Part shown: piece by piece, positions 1-8,467 of the stretch
Layout of the letters: every line of letters begins with the position of its first letter
How positions within the stretch are numbered: position 1 is the stretch's first letter
Assembly (NCBI GenBank): GCA_038240835.1
Contig: JBBRGJ010000049.1
Coordinates: forward strand, 1-20,839
Length of the DNA: 20,839 nt
Direction: 5' to 3'
Origin: JBAXTE01 sp038240835
Lineage (GTDB): Bacteria; Bacteroidota; Bacteroidia; Bacteroidales; WCHB1-69
Position numbers and translations under genes: made by a program
The notes under the pieces: generated by a model
The model's database searches: none
Seen by the model: only the letters and a program-made list of their open reading frames with translations
Told to the model about the DNA's origin: nothing

Positions 1-29
1 CTTTTTTGACCCCGAAATTCGGATCGAGG

Positions 30-94
30 GTTTAATCCAACTAATTCAGATAGATATTTTTTCAAAAATCTCTACTGAAAAAGTTGGATTAAAC
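30..94. repeat. Long imperfect palindrome (13-bp outer stem)
   Basis: Positions 30-42 (gtttaatccaact) are the exact reverse complement of 82-94. Inside, after a 2x2 mismatch, 45-49 (ttcag) pairs in the same register with 75-79 (ctgaa). Further in, agat (52-55) can pair with atct (68-71). The whole folds as one long interrupted hairpin. No T-tract follows on either side, so it is not a standard intrinsic terminator. The outer stem contains RYYYAAC (35-41) and GTTRRRY (83-89), which resemble the R boxes of an integron attC site, but there is no cassette gene or integrase in view. Its role is unknown. Confidence 0.6.
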
Positions 95-229
95 AAGGTC
101 GGTCTGAGATAGCAATATTCATAAATTATTTTTTCACTAAAATAAGTGAGATTCATCCTATACGTATACATCTGTAATCTAGTATGTTAATTGCAATCTA
201 AACAATTATTTGCGGATTTAAGGTATTAT

Positions 230-271
230 AAAAAGCCGCCCATTCGACAGGCTCAGGGTGACCGACTTTTT
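230..271. repeat. Candidate dispersed intergenic repeat
   Basis: The core at 243-262 (ttcgacaggctcagggtgac) is GC-rich in an A/T-rich spacer. It resembles a short intergenic motif that I recall in variant forms (ttcgacaagctcaggatgac and similar) from many unrelated bacterial genomes. It is flanked by aaaaag (230-235) and cttttt (266-271), which are complementary and give the element an imperfect hairpin with A/T ends. That the motif is repeated elsewhere in this genome is inferred from general knowledge; only one copy is visible here. Confidence 0.45.
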
Positions 272-440
272 ATATTAATCTCATTACTGTCATCAACCCT
301 TTATACCAATACTTATTTCAAATTAATCCATCAGATAATTTGGAATTTAGTATGGTTTAATGCTCGATGCATAATATGATTTACAGAATTTATTTTTTCT
401 CATTGGACCAAAGCATAATAGCATACGGTATTATTTCCAG

Positions 441-962
441 TTAATTATTAGGTTCCGGTTCGGAAAATTTACAATAATAAATGGAACTTGATTCGTTGCT
501 TTCAAATTTTGTGAATCCTGATTTTTCAAGTGTTTTGATGGAAGCCTTGTTGTCATTATCTGTTTCAACGATCACCGAAGTGACTTCCATTTGAGTGGGT
601 ATCCATTTTATCAAACCCACTAATGTTTCGGTCATAAAACCCCGATTACGAAACTCTTCATTCACGCCATAGCCAATTTCTACAATCCCGTTTTCGGGTT
701 CGTCATGAAAACAAAATGATCCCACAATAGCGCGACTTTTTTTGTCAATCATCAACCAGAGTGTATGAAACATGTAATTTTTGCTAGGATCGTTTACATT
801 CGGCAAAAAACTATGATTAATGAGGTCTAACAATTCGGAACTGAGTTTTTTCTCATGAGTTTTAAAATGATACTCTTTTGCAAACTTAACAGGATTAATG
901 GCATACGATTTTAATTCATGCCCGTTTAAAATTTCAAAGTCAAGGCGTTCGGTTTCCAACAT
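441..962 (-). CDS. GNAT family N-acetyltransferase (RimJ/RimL-like)
   Basis: This encodes a 173-residue protein of the GNAT fold, which transfers an acetyl group from acetyl-CoA to an amine; the substrate is not evident. The N-terminus begins LETERLDFEIL, the usual opening of the Acetyltransf_3 (RimJ/RimL-type) group. The acetyl-CoA-binding motif A is visible around residues 94-116 (VEIGYGV, then RNRGFM at 105-110), followed by a typical ending with Asn138 and a KTLEKSGF segment (143-150). I start it at the ATG at 960-962. The open frame runs back to 1124, but that 54-residue extension would overlap the end of valS and read through a terminator, and it is low-complexity. A candidate promoter lies just upstream (986-993). 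It is probably transcribed separately from valS. Confidence 0.85.
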   Translation of the reverse strand: MLETERLDFEILNGHELKSYAINPVKFAKEYHFKTHEKKLSSELLDLINHSFLPNVNDPSKNYMFHTLWLMIDKKSRAIVGSFCFHDEPENGIVEIGYGVNEEFRNRGFMTETLVGLIKWIPTQMEVTSVIVETDNDNKASIKTLEKSGFTKFESNESSSIYYCKFSEPEPNN

Positions 963-985
963 GGTTTGATGTTTTTTTTTTGACA

Positions 986-993
986 CAAATATA
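986..993 (-). promoter_or_regulatory. Candidate Bacteroidota -7 box for the GNAT gene
   Basis: Read on the minus strand this is TATATTTG, an exact match to the Bacteroidota -7 consensus TAnnTTTG. It lies 23 nt upstream of the GNAT ATG, implying a very short leader. The expected -33 position falls in the T-run of the valS terminator and shows no clear TTG. Confidence 0.4.
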
Positions 994-1007
994 GTGATTT
1001 TCGGAAT

Positions 1008-1040
1008 AAAAAAAAAGTAGTGAAGAAACTCCCCCACTAC
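1008..1040 (-). terminator. Rho-independent terminator of valS
   Basis: On the minus strand, GTAGTG (1040-1035) pairs with CACTAC (1022-1017). A smaller inner pairing (GAG/CTT around TTT) is possible, and nine T residues follow at once (1016-1008). It begins 28 nt past the valS stop codon, as expected for an intrinsic terminator, and ends just before the GNAT promoter box. Confidence 0.75.
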
Positions 1041-1068
1041 CTTCTCAATATTTAAAAAATCTATCTTT

Positions 1069-3696
1069 CTATTTTTTAAAGTTTGCCAGTTGCTGTTGCA
1101 AAATAGTAATTTTCGCTTCTGCATCCGCTTGTTTCTTCCGTTCGAGGGCTACCACTTGTTCGGGGGCTCCAGCCACAAATTTTTCATTAGAAAGTTTGCC
1201 AATTACAGATTTCAGAAACCCTTGCAAGTATGAAATTTCGTCATTTATTTTTTTAATTTCAGCTTCTGTATCGATTAAATCGCCTAAACGAACAAAATAC
1301 TCGACTCCATCAACCACAAAGCCAACGGTATCGGAAGCTTTTTCGGCAGAATACTCCAAAGAATCAAAATTACAAAGTTTCACCAATAGCGATTCAAATC
1401 TCCAATTGCAATCTGCAGAATTGGCAATAATTTGCATAGAGAGTTTCTCTTTATTGGCAATATTTTTTTCTTGACGAATGGTGCGAACATTCATAATCAC
1501 CTGAGTGGTTAAATCAAATTCAGCAAGAATAGCCTCATCATATTTTTCCACCACTGGCATATCCGAAATCATGATACAATCTTCCTCTTTGCGATCTGAC
1601 AAAATATGCCAAATTTCCTCTGTAATAAAGGGCATAAATGGGTGAACAACTTGCATCATACGTTCGAAAATCCGAATAGTTTGTTGCAATGTTTTAGCAT
1701 CAATAGGTTGAAGATAAGCAGGTTTGATCGCTTCTAAATACCATGAGCAGAAATCGTCCCACACCAATTTATACACACTCATCAGTGCATCCGAAAGTCG
1801 GAATTTAGAAAAATGATCGTTGATAGTTTCCAATGTTTGGTTAAATTTAGCTTCAAACCAAGTGACAGCATTGGCTGCATAATCGGGTTGTGGCAACTCG
1901 GAGCTCACCTCCCACCCTTTGACCAATCTGAGGGCATTCCATATTTTATTACTAAAGTTACGTCCCTGTTCGCACATCGATTCATCAAACAATAAATCGT
2001 TGCCAGCAGGAGAACTCAGCAACATTCCAACTCTCACGCCATCGGCGCCATAAATCTTCATTAATTCGATTGGATCAGGTGAATTTCCGAGAGATTTGGA
2101 CATTTTCCGGTGCAATTTATCACGAACAATTCCGGTTAGATATACATCGGTAAAAGGAATTTCTTTGGTATATTCCAAACCAGCCATAATCATACGAGCA
2201 ACCCAGAAAAAGAGAATTTCGGGAGCGGTAACCAACGCTTTAGTTGGGTAATAATAGTTAATATCTTCATTATTTGGGTTACAAATTCCATCAAAGACAG
2301 AAATTGGCCACAACCATGAAGAGAACCAAGTATCCAATACATCTTCATCCTGACGAATTTGGTCAGCGGTAATGTTTGGATAGATAAGTTTTGCTTTTTC
2401 AAGAGCTTCCACAGCATCTTTTGCCACCACAAACTCGGTAGAAGAGATATGCCAAGCAGGAATACGATGTCCCCACCACAACTGGCGCGAAATACACCAA
2501 TCTTTGATGTTGTTCATCCAGTGAGCATAGGTATTTTTATATTTTTCGGGATGAAACTTAATGGTATCATTCATCACCAATTCCAGCGCTGGAGCGGCCA
2601 TATCTTGCATTTTGCAAAACCATTGAAGCGACAATTTTGGTTCAATCACACAGCCAGTACGTTCGCTAGTTCCTACTTTATTTACATAATCTTCAATTTT
2701 TACCAAATTGCCCGATTTTTCTAAATCAGCCACAATTTCTGAACGGACATCAAAACGATCTTTGCCCACATAAAGTTGAGCTTTTTCGTTCAATGTACCG
2801 TTATCGTTAAAAATATCGATGCTTTCAAGTTTATACTTAATTCCCAAATTATAATCGTTTATATCGTGAGCAGGGGTAATTTTCAGCGCTCCCGTTCCAA
2901 ATTCGCGATCCACATATTCGTCAAAAATAATTGGCACACTGCGTTCAATGAGTGGAACAATTACCCTTTTCCCTTTTAAGTGCATAAAACGTTCATCCTC
3001 GGGATGCACACACACAGCAGTATCGCCCAAAATAGTCTCAGGACGAGTAGTGGCAATAGTTACAAACTCATTTTGAGTTCCTTCGATTAGATATTGCAGG
3101 TAATACAATTTCGATTGCACCTCTTTGTGAATAACTTCTTCGTCGGAAAGAGCGGTAAGTGCGCTTGGATCCCAGTTTACCATACGTACTCCGCGATAAA
3201 TCAGGCCTTTGTTGTAAAGATCGATAAACACATCCACCACAGAATCCGAAAGCGTTTTATCCATGGTAAAAGAAGTTCTGTCCCAATCGCAGGAAGCTCC
3301 TAATTTTTTAAGCTGTTCGAGAATAATACCTCCATGCTTTTCTTTCCACTCCCAAGCATGTGCAAGAAACTCATCTCGAGTAAGAGAAGATTTTTCGATG
3401 CCTTCGTTTTTGAGTTTCGTCACCACTTTTGCTTCCGTAGCAATAGAAGCGTGATCGGTTCCAGGCACCCAGCAAGCATTAAATCCTTGCATACGAGCGC
3501 GACGAATTAACACATCTTGAATAGTATTATTGAGCATGTGTCCCATGTGTAGAACACCTGTAACATTTGGAGGAGGAATAACAATGGTATAAGGTTCCCG
3601 AGAGTCGGGAGTAGATTTAAAAAACTTATTATTCATCCAAACCGAATACCATCTGTCTTCGGTTAATATAGGCTCGTATTTTGAAGCTATTTCCAT
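1069..3696 (-). CDS. valS: Valyl-tRNA synthetase
   Basis: This cytoplasmic class I aminoacyl-tRNA synthetase charges tRNA-Val with valine and edits misactivated threonine. The protein is 875 residues, normal for a bacterial ValRS. Visible features are the PPPNVTG lead-in and HMGH version of the HIGH signature (residues 50-53), the CP1 editing domain (about 200-345) with TTRPET (216-221) and AHDINDYN (from 277), the LDTWFSS and FFWVARM segments of the catalytic core, the KMSKS loop (531-535), an anticodon-binding domain (about 600-750) and a C-terminal charged coiled coil (about 805-875) typical of ValRS rather than IleRS. The ATG at 3694-3696 is used because EIASKYEPILTEDRWYSVW is the normal ValRS N-terminus. 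The gene appears monocistronic, with its own promoter box and terminator. Confidence 0.98.
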   Translation of the reverse strand: MEIASKYEPILTEDRWYSVWMNNKFFKSTPDSREPYTIVIPPPNVTGVLHMGHMLNNTIQDVLIRRARMQGFNACWVPGTDHASIATEAKVVTKLKNEGIEKSSLTRDEFLAHAWEWKEKHGGIILEQLKKLGASCDWDRTSFTMDKTLSDSVVDVFIDLYNKGLIYRGVRMVNWDPSALTALSDEEVIHKEVQSKLYYLQYLIEGTQNEFVTIATTRPETILGDTAVCVHPEDERFMHLKGKRVIVPLIERSVPIIFDEYVDREFGTGALKITPAHDINDYNLGIKYKLESIDIFNDNGTLNEKAQLYVGKDRFDVRSEIVADLEKSGNLVKIEDYVNKVGTSERTGCVIEPKLSLQWFCKMQDMAAPALELVMNDTIKFHPEKYKNTYAHWMNNIKDWCISRQLWWGHRIPAWHISSTEFVVAKDAVEALEKAKLIYPNITADQIRQDEDVLDTWFSSWLWPISVFDGICNPNNEDINYYYPTKALVTAPEILFFWVARMIMAGLEYTKEIPFTDVYLTGIVRDKLHRKMSKSLGNSPDPIELMKIYGADGVRVGMLLSSPAGNDLLFDESMCEQGRNFSNKIWNALRLVKGWEVSSELPQPDYAANAVTWFEAKFNQTLETINDHFSKFRLSDALMSVYKLVWDDFCSWYLEAIKPAYLQPIDAKTLQQTIRIFERMMQVVHPFMPFITEEIWHILSDRKEEDCIMISDMPVVEKYDEAILAEFDLTTQVIMNVRTIRQEKNIANKEKLSMQIIANSADCNWRFESLLVKLCNFDSLEYSAEKASDTVGFVVDGVEYFVRLGDLIDTEAEIKKINDEISYLQGFLKSVIGKLSNEKFVAGAPEQVVALERKKQADAEAKITILQQQLANFKK

Positions 3697-4005
3697 GATC
3701 TGTTCTGCTTTTTACAATTAGGGGACAAAGTTAATAAAAAAAAGGACAACAGAGAGTGATGAGGCAACCTTTTCGCAAGAATTGGAGTCTCTTTTTAGAC
3801 TACAATAGGTGTGTATTATTAAAACTGTTGTTTTTTTTGCTAATTTCACAATACATTATTTGCAATCGCTTCTGTCATCTTACTTTTTATATTTTTATAA
3901 TTCCAAATAGACATATTAATGAATTAAAGTAATAAAAACAGAGAAAAGTTTTAATTTTTTTAATAATTTTACGCTCGAATATTACTAATCTATTTTTCAA
4001 ACGAC
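3697..4005. other. Divergent intergenic region between valS and the PKD gene
   Basis: About 309 nt without a gene. It carries the valS promoter box near its left end. On the plus strand the best candidate for the PKD gene is TAATTTTA at 3964-3971, one base off the -7 consensus, with no clear -33 TTG. No ribosome-binding sequence precedes the ATG at 4006; the bases before it are tttttcaaacgac. No RNA gene or stable hairpin was seen. Confidence 0.5.
3726..3733 (-). promoter_or_regulatory. Candidate -7 box for valS
   Basis: On the minus strand this reads TAACTTTG, an exact match to TAnnTTTG, 29 nt upstream of the valS ATG. A TTG at 3749-3747 is only 13 nt away, shorter than the usual spacing of about 20 nt, so the -33 element is unclear. 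Confidence 0.4.
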
Positions 4006-7000
4006 ATGCTAAAATACTTACACGCCTTTTTTATTATAGGTATTATTTCCTTAAACTCACTATACGCTCAAGCACCAGTTGCAAATTTCAATCAAAATGC
4101 CACTACTGGCTGTGGAATGTTAGTTGTTGCATTTCACGATCTATCTACCCATACCCCTACATCTTGGAATTGGAATTTTGGAGATGGAATTTCTTCTACA
4201 TTGCAACATCCCACCCATGCATACACTGCTCCAGGCGTATATACAGTTAAATTAATAGCAACCAACGGCAGCGGATCAAACACAAAAACGGTCAGCAACT
4301 TAATCACCGTATTTGCTCGACCCACCGTTACATTTATTGCAACCTCCGACACCATTGGATGCCAACCTTTTCAAACAAATTTCACTTCTACCGCCACAGG
4401 TCCCGCTGCCATCACCCAATATACTTGGGATTATGGTGATGGTCAATCGTCGGGGTTATCCATTGGAGATCATATATATGTAACTCCTGGTTTATTTACG
4501 GTTACACTTACCGTTAGAGATGCAAATCAGTGTACAGGTGCTAAAACAAGAACCAATTATATAAAAGTAAAACCCAAACCAACGGCGGCGTACAATGCAA
4601 CTCCAATATTTGCTTGCAATCCAACATTGACCACAAATTTCAACAATCTTTCATCGGGGAATGGACTCACCTATTCATGGAATTTTGGAGATGGAACTCC
4701 GCTTTCTACAGAAGAGATGCCTTCACATGAGTACACATCAGTAGGCCAATTTTCGCCCAGACTAACCGTGACGAACGATGTCGGTTGTTCAGATTCAATC
4801 ATATTTACAAACTACATTGATTTAACTGGATTTAGCTCTGGATTCTCAGCTACTTCCACCACAGGATGTACACCTTTTCAGCCTACTTTTAACACCAATA
4901 GCGGCTCTAACGCCACGTATGCGTGGACTTTCGGAGACGGAGGAACGGATACTGGAGAGACAACCACCCACGGATTTACCACTCCTGGTGATTATACAGT
5001 AACCCTGATTGCAACCAATTTAAATGGCTGCTCAGATACAATTATTCAGACCAACTACATTCACGCATCTCCGGGTCCGAACATTAATTTTTCGGCAAAC
5101 GATACCGTTGCATGTAACTTTCCATTTACAGTTAATTTCACCAACAGCACTCCAAATACTCAATCTGTATTATGGAATTTTGGAGACGGCACTACTTCTA
5201 CCGCATCAAATCCTACACATACGTACAATGCAAGTGGAGAATTCACCGTCTTATTAACATTAACGGACAACATGGGTTGCACCAATACGTTAACGAAAGC
5301 AAATTACATCAAAATCATATTACCGATTGCCAACGTCAGTGCTGACATTCAAAAAGGTTGTGCGCCTTTATCTGTGAACTTCACCGACATTAGCACAATC
5401 AGTCCAGCGGCCACAAGTTGGCTATGGAATTTTGGAGATGGGCAGACAGCAACTGGACAAAATCCAAATCACATCTATTCAGATACCGGTCACTACAACG
5501 TATCACTAATTGTCACAAATGCAGAAGGTTGCTCAGACACAATATTGATGTCTGACTTTATCAAAACTGGGATAAAACCAACAGCAGAATTTGTGGGAGA
5601 TTCGTTATTTGGTTGCCATCCGCTAAAAACACAATTTACCGATTTATCGACAGGATATGGCAACGAGTGGCACTGGTATTTTGTCAACGATGGAGAATCT
5701 ACAGAGCAAAACCCGATGCACACATTTCAAGACACTTTGTTTGTAGATGTTGCCCTTGTCGTAAGCCACAATGGCTGTCAGGATTCCATTATGAAAGAAA
5801 ATTATGTGTATGTAAGATATCCGAAACCAGTTTTTACCGCCGTAAATCCAATCTCCTGTGGCGCCCCTCATGCAGTCACTTTTAACAATACCTCACAAGG
5901 AGGCACCGATTATTACTGGCAATTTGGTGATGGGACTACATCAGTGCTTCAAAATCCATCTCACACATACAACAATCCCGGGACCTATTCTGTGGAGCTC
6001 AGGGTTTTTAACGATACAAACATGTGTGCCGATTCAACAAAGCAGATGTTTTTAATTAAAATATCCGATTTGCAAGCCTCCTTTAATTTTACACCTCCTG
6101 TTATCTGTCAATTTGACTCCGTTCATTTTTTCGACAACTCCTCCTCGAACTTCCTAATTAAACAATGGAAATGGTATTTTGGTGACGGCTATGCTGATTT
6201 CACATCTGGCGACACGGCAGTGCATCAATATTTAACTTCTGACATTTACGACCTTCGATTAACCGTAATCGATTCATTAGGGTGTACCAAAAGTTTATTA
6301 CTAAACGACACACTTATTGTAAACTCACTACCCTCTCCTCGATTTATCTCAAACAAAACTAGAGGATGTCCACCGCTGAGCGCACAATTTACAGATCTTT
6401 CATTTAATCAACAGCCCTCCACTATGAATGGTTGGTTGTGGGATTTTGGTGATGGAACATCTAGCACTTCTCAAAACCCACTGCATGTATATGCCGATAC
6501 GGGGAGTTATAGCGTAACGCTTACAGTTACAGATGTTCGAGGATGCGACAGCACGTATACCATGACAAATTACATTCAACTCTCCTATCCAGTTCCAAAT
6601 TATACTTCGGACACTATTGTTTGTAGTGGAGATTTATTATGCTTTACCAATCATTCAACTGGCTCCAATTTAGTCTACGAATGGAATTATGGAGATGGCA
6701 CTCCTACATCAGGTCTACCAGACGTTACGCATACTTTTTACACAGACACGACCTCTACAATCCCAGTAACCTTAAAAGTAACCGATGAATATGGCTGTGA
6801 AAAGTCATTTATCAGAAACGTACTTGTATCCAAACCCGTAGCAAACTTCTATGCACTTTCACAAACATCTGATTGTCCTCCATTCAACGCTCAATTTTAC
6901 GATAATTCAGATTTAGACATCATCAGTTGGCAATGGAATTTTGGCGATACAATTAGTGGTAATAACAACCAATCATACATAGAAGACCCGCAGCATATTT

Positions 7001-8388
7001 TTGTAAATTCGGGATCGTATGATATTACACTATCTGTGATGAACTCTCGAGGATGTAGAGATACAACTCAAAAAAACGATTATATTTTTGTCGATGGGCC
7101 AAGAGGTACATTTGATTTTACTCCAAAATTTGGATGTGCACCCCTCACGGTTACGTTCACGTCCAATACCGAAAACACCGCTGAATTTTTATGGGTTTTT
7201 GGAGATGGTGGAAGTGCTACTGGAAATACGATTACCTACACCTTTAATGATGGAGGTTTTTATCTTCCGGTCCTTGTTCTAAAAGATTCATTAAACACTG
7301 CATTGGGAGACACTTCCTATTGTATGGTTACCCTCGTTTCTAACGACACCATAAAAGTAATTGATGGGATAGCCAATTTCTCCACAACCGACTCCTTATA
7401 TTGTATGAGTGAGCAGGTTGCATTCACTGATTTATCCACCGGCAACGGACCAATCGACCAATGGTTGTGGGACTTTGGAGATAGTAATACAAACACAACT
7501 CAAAACCCAACCCACGGATACGCTACCTCTGGCGACTTTGAGGTAACACTCACTGTGTGGGTAGATTCGTGTGAGAAATCAATATCCCATTGGGTGCACG
7601 TTTTTAATTATCCAGCGGTTCAAGTTATAATTACAGACACCTTAGGATGTAGTCCGTTTGAAACAGACTTTTATGTCGTCCCCGAATCGGTGGTTCCAGA
7701 TGGAATATTATGGGAGTGGGATTTTAATGATGGCACGTCCACCGTTCCTTACCAAAATACCGATCATCAATTTTCACAATCGGGTCAGTATACCACAAAT
7801 TTAACCATCACTTTTGGAAGTGGTTGTGAGCACACGTATGAGTTCCCCGTGAATATCACGGTATATCCAACGCCCAATGCCGAATTTACGTTTGACAACA
7901 ACTACGTGTATCCAGGAACGCCTATCAATTTCACAGAACAGAGTACTGGAGATGTTTTTTCATGGTTTTGGAATTATGGTGATGGGAACTCAGATATAAC
8001 GCAAAACACGACACATAGTTATCCAAATTCAGGATATCATCGAGTTTCGTTAATCGTCACCTCTTCTCAAGGGTGTCAAGACTCCATTTCGTATCAATTA
8101 GTAACCACAGAAGGGGTGAAAATTCCAAACGTATTTACGCCAAACAATGATGGATTTAATGATCAATTTTTCATAGAAACCTATGGTGAATTTGAAATAG
8201 CAGTGATGAAAATCTACAACCGTTGGGGCGAATTAATATGGGACACGTCCAGTCCGACAGAGTTTTGGGATGGAACAAATAGAAATGGGAAAGAGTATCC
8301 TTCAAGTACTTATTTCTATATTTACAATGCAAGGTCTAGTTCAGGGAAGACCTATGAGTCTAATGGAAGTGTTACTTTGATTAGATAG
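4006..8388 (+). CDS. Secreted 16x PKD-domain protein with T9SS type B (gliding motility-associated) C-terminal domain
   Basis: This is a 1460-residue exported surface protein. It starts with a signal peptide (residues 1-22, hydrophobic core FFIIGIISLNSLY, likely cleavage near A-Q). It then consists almost entirely of 16 PKD-type beta-sandwich domains of about 80-90 residues (about 24-1370), each marked by a W-x-(F/Y)-G-D-G-like motif. Residues 1371-1460 form the conserved C-terminal domain starting KIPNVFTPNNDGFND, with IYNRWGELIW and WDGTNRNGKEYPSSTYFYI, recognisable as the CHU_C / gliding motility-associated (type B) T9SS sorting domain. Such proteins are normally moved across the outer membrane by T9SS and act as adhesins or surface filaments; this role is inferred from the family and no catalytic domain is seen. 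Cysteines sit at two fixed positions per domain, with a telling exception at each end of the array. The gene stands alone between its own spacer and a strong terminator. Confidence 0.93.
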   Translation: MLKYLHAFFIIGIISLNSLYAQAPVANFNQNATTGCGMLVVAFHDLSTHTPTSWNWNFGDGISSTLQHPTHAYTAPGVYTVKLIATNGSGSNTKTVSNLITVFARPTVTFIATSDTIGCQPFQTNFTSTATGPAAITQYTWDYGDGQSSGLSIGDHIYVTPGLFTVTLTVRDANQCTGAKTRTNYIKVKPKPTAAYNATPIFACNPTLTTNFNNLSSGNGLTYSWNFGDGTPLSTEEMPSHEYTSVGQFSPRLTVTNDVGCSDSIIFTNYIDLTGFSSGFSATSTTGCTPFQPTFNTNSGSNATYAWTFGDGGTDTGETTTHGFTTPGDYTVTLIATNLNGCSDTIIQTNYIHASPGPNINFSANDTVACNFPFTVNFTNSTPNTQSVLWNFGDGTTSTASNPTHTYNASGEFTVLLTLTDNMGCTNTLTKANYIKIILPIANVSADIQKGCAPLSVNFTDISTISPAATSWLWNFGDGQTATGQNPNHIYSDTGHYNVSLIVTNAEGCSDTILMSDFIKTGIKPTAEFVGDSLFGCHPLKTQFTDLSTGYGNEWHWYFVNDGESTEQNPMHTFQDTLFVDVALVVSHNGCQDSIMKENYVYVRYPKPVFTAVNPISCGAPHAVTFNNTSQGGTDYYWQFGDGTTSVLQNPSHTYNNPGTYSVELRVFNDTNMCADSTKQMFLIKISDLQASFNFTPPVICQFDSVHFFDNSSSNFLIKQWKWYFGDGYADFTSGDTAVHQYLTSDIYDLRLTVIDSLGCTKSLLLNDTLIVNSLPSPRFISNKTRGCPPLSAQFTDLSFNQQPSTMNGWLWDFGDGTSSTSQNPLHVYADTGSYSVTLTVTDVRGCDSTYTMTNYIQLSYPVPNYTSDTIVCSGDLLCFTNHSTGSNLVYEWNYGDGTPTSGLPDVTHTFYTDTTSTIPVTLKVTDEYGCEKSFIRNVLVSKPVANFYALSQTSDCPPFNAQFYDNSDLDIISWQWNFGDTISGNNNQSYIEDPQHIFVNSGSYDITLSVMNSRGCRDTTQKNDYIFVDGPRGTFDFTPKFGCAPLTVTFTSNTENTAEFLWVFGDGGSATGNTITYTFNDGGFYLPVLVLKDSLNTALGDTSYCMVTLVSNDTIKVIDGIANFSTTDSLYCMSEQVAFTDLSTGNGPIDQWLWDFGDSNTNTTQNPTHGYATSGDFEVTLTVWVDSCEKSISHWVHVFNYPAVQVIITDTLGCSPFETDFYVVPESVVPDGILWEWDFNDGTSTVPYQNTDHQFSQSGQYTTNLTITFGSGCEHTYEFPVNITVYPTPNAEFTFDNNYVYPGTPINFTEQSTGDVFSWFWNYGDGNSDITQNTTHSYPNSGYHRVSLIVTSSQGCQDSISYQLVTTEGVKIPNVFTPNNDGFNDQFFIETYGEFEIAVMKIYNRWGELIWDTSSPTEFWDGTNRNGKEYPSSTYFYIYNARSSSGKTYESNGSVTLIR
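4075..8115 (+). repeat. Array of 16 tandem PKD domains (protein-level repeat)
   Basis: Sixteen units are countable by their core motif, in order: WNFGDG, WDYGDG, WNFGDG, WTFGDG, WNFGDG, WNFGDG, WYFVNDG, WQFGDG, WYFGDG, WDFGDG, WNYGDG, WNFGDT, WVFGDG, WDFGDS, WDFNDG and WNYGDG. Each unit opens with a segment like GCxPLxVxFTDLS and closes with one like YxVxLxVTxxxGCxDTI. At the DNA level the copies are well diverged, so the array is old rather than a recent expansion. Confidence 0.9.
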
Positions 8389-8403
8389 AGACCATTGCAA
8401 AAA

Positions 8404-8453
8404 GAGATTTAAAAAGGGGGATGAATATCAATTCATCCCCCTTTTTAAATCTC
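8404..8453. terminator. Perfect 23-bp hairpin, bidirectional terminator
   Basis: Positions 8404-8426 are the exact reverse complement of 8431-8453, leaving a 4-nt loop (atca). The stem has a GC-rich core (gggggatgaat) flanked by A5/T5, so each strand places a run of T residues on the 3' side of a GC block. It lies 15 nt past the stop codon of the plus-strand PKD gene and 14 nt past the end of the minus-strand ridA gene, so it probably ends both transcripts. Confidence 0.85.
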
Positions 8454-8467
8454 AAATATAGTAGAAA

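Larger units (their letters stand above)
1..440. other. Intergenic region at left edge
   Basis: No convincing gene lies here. The only open frame of any size (191-379, plus) has no recognisable domain and runs straight through a repeat-like segment, so I treat it as chance. The stretch is A/T-rich. It holds a long imperfect palindrome (30-94), a short tcact/agtga hairpin (136-151), the self-complementary tatacgtata (160-169), a GC-richer dispersed-repeat-like element (about 230-271) and a weak A/T-only hairpin (415-434) just downstream of the GNAT stop codon. The gene to the left is outside the window. Confidence 0.6.

Noticed and set aside
191..379. 62-codon open frame on the plus strand
   Set aside because: It has no recognisable domain and no start context, and it passes through the repeat-like segment at 230-271. 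It is best explained as chance.
963..1124. 54-residue N-terminal extension of the GNAT gene
   Set aside because: It would overlap the end of valS, cross the valS terminator and add low-complexity sequence. The family N-terminus (LETERL) begins at the ATG at 962.
3697..3770. T-box or other riboswitch before valS
   Set aside because: The -7 box is 29 nt from the ATG, leaving no room for a leader structure, and no T-box motif is seen.
4075..8115. Regular repeats suggesting a CRISPR or satellite array
   Set aside because: The periodicity is at protein level (PKD domains of about 80-90 residues). DNA copies are divergent, with no constant repeat and spacer pattern.
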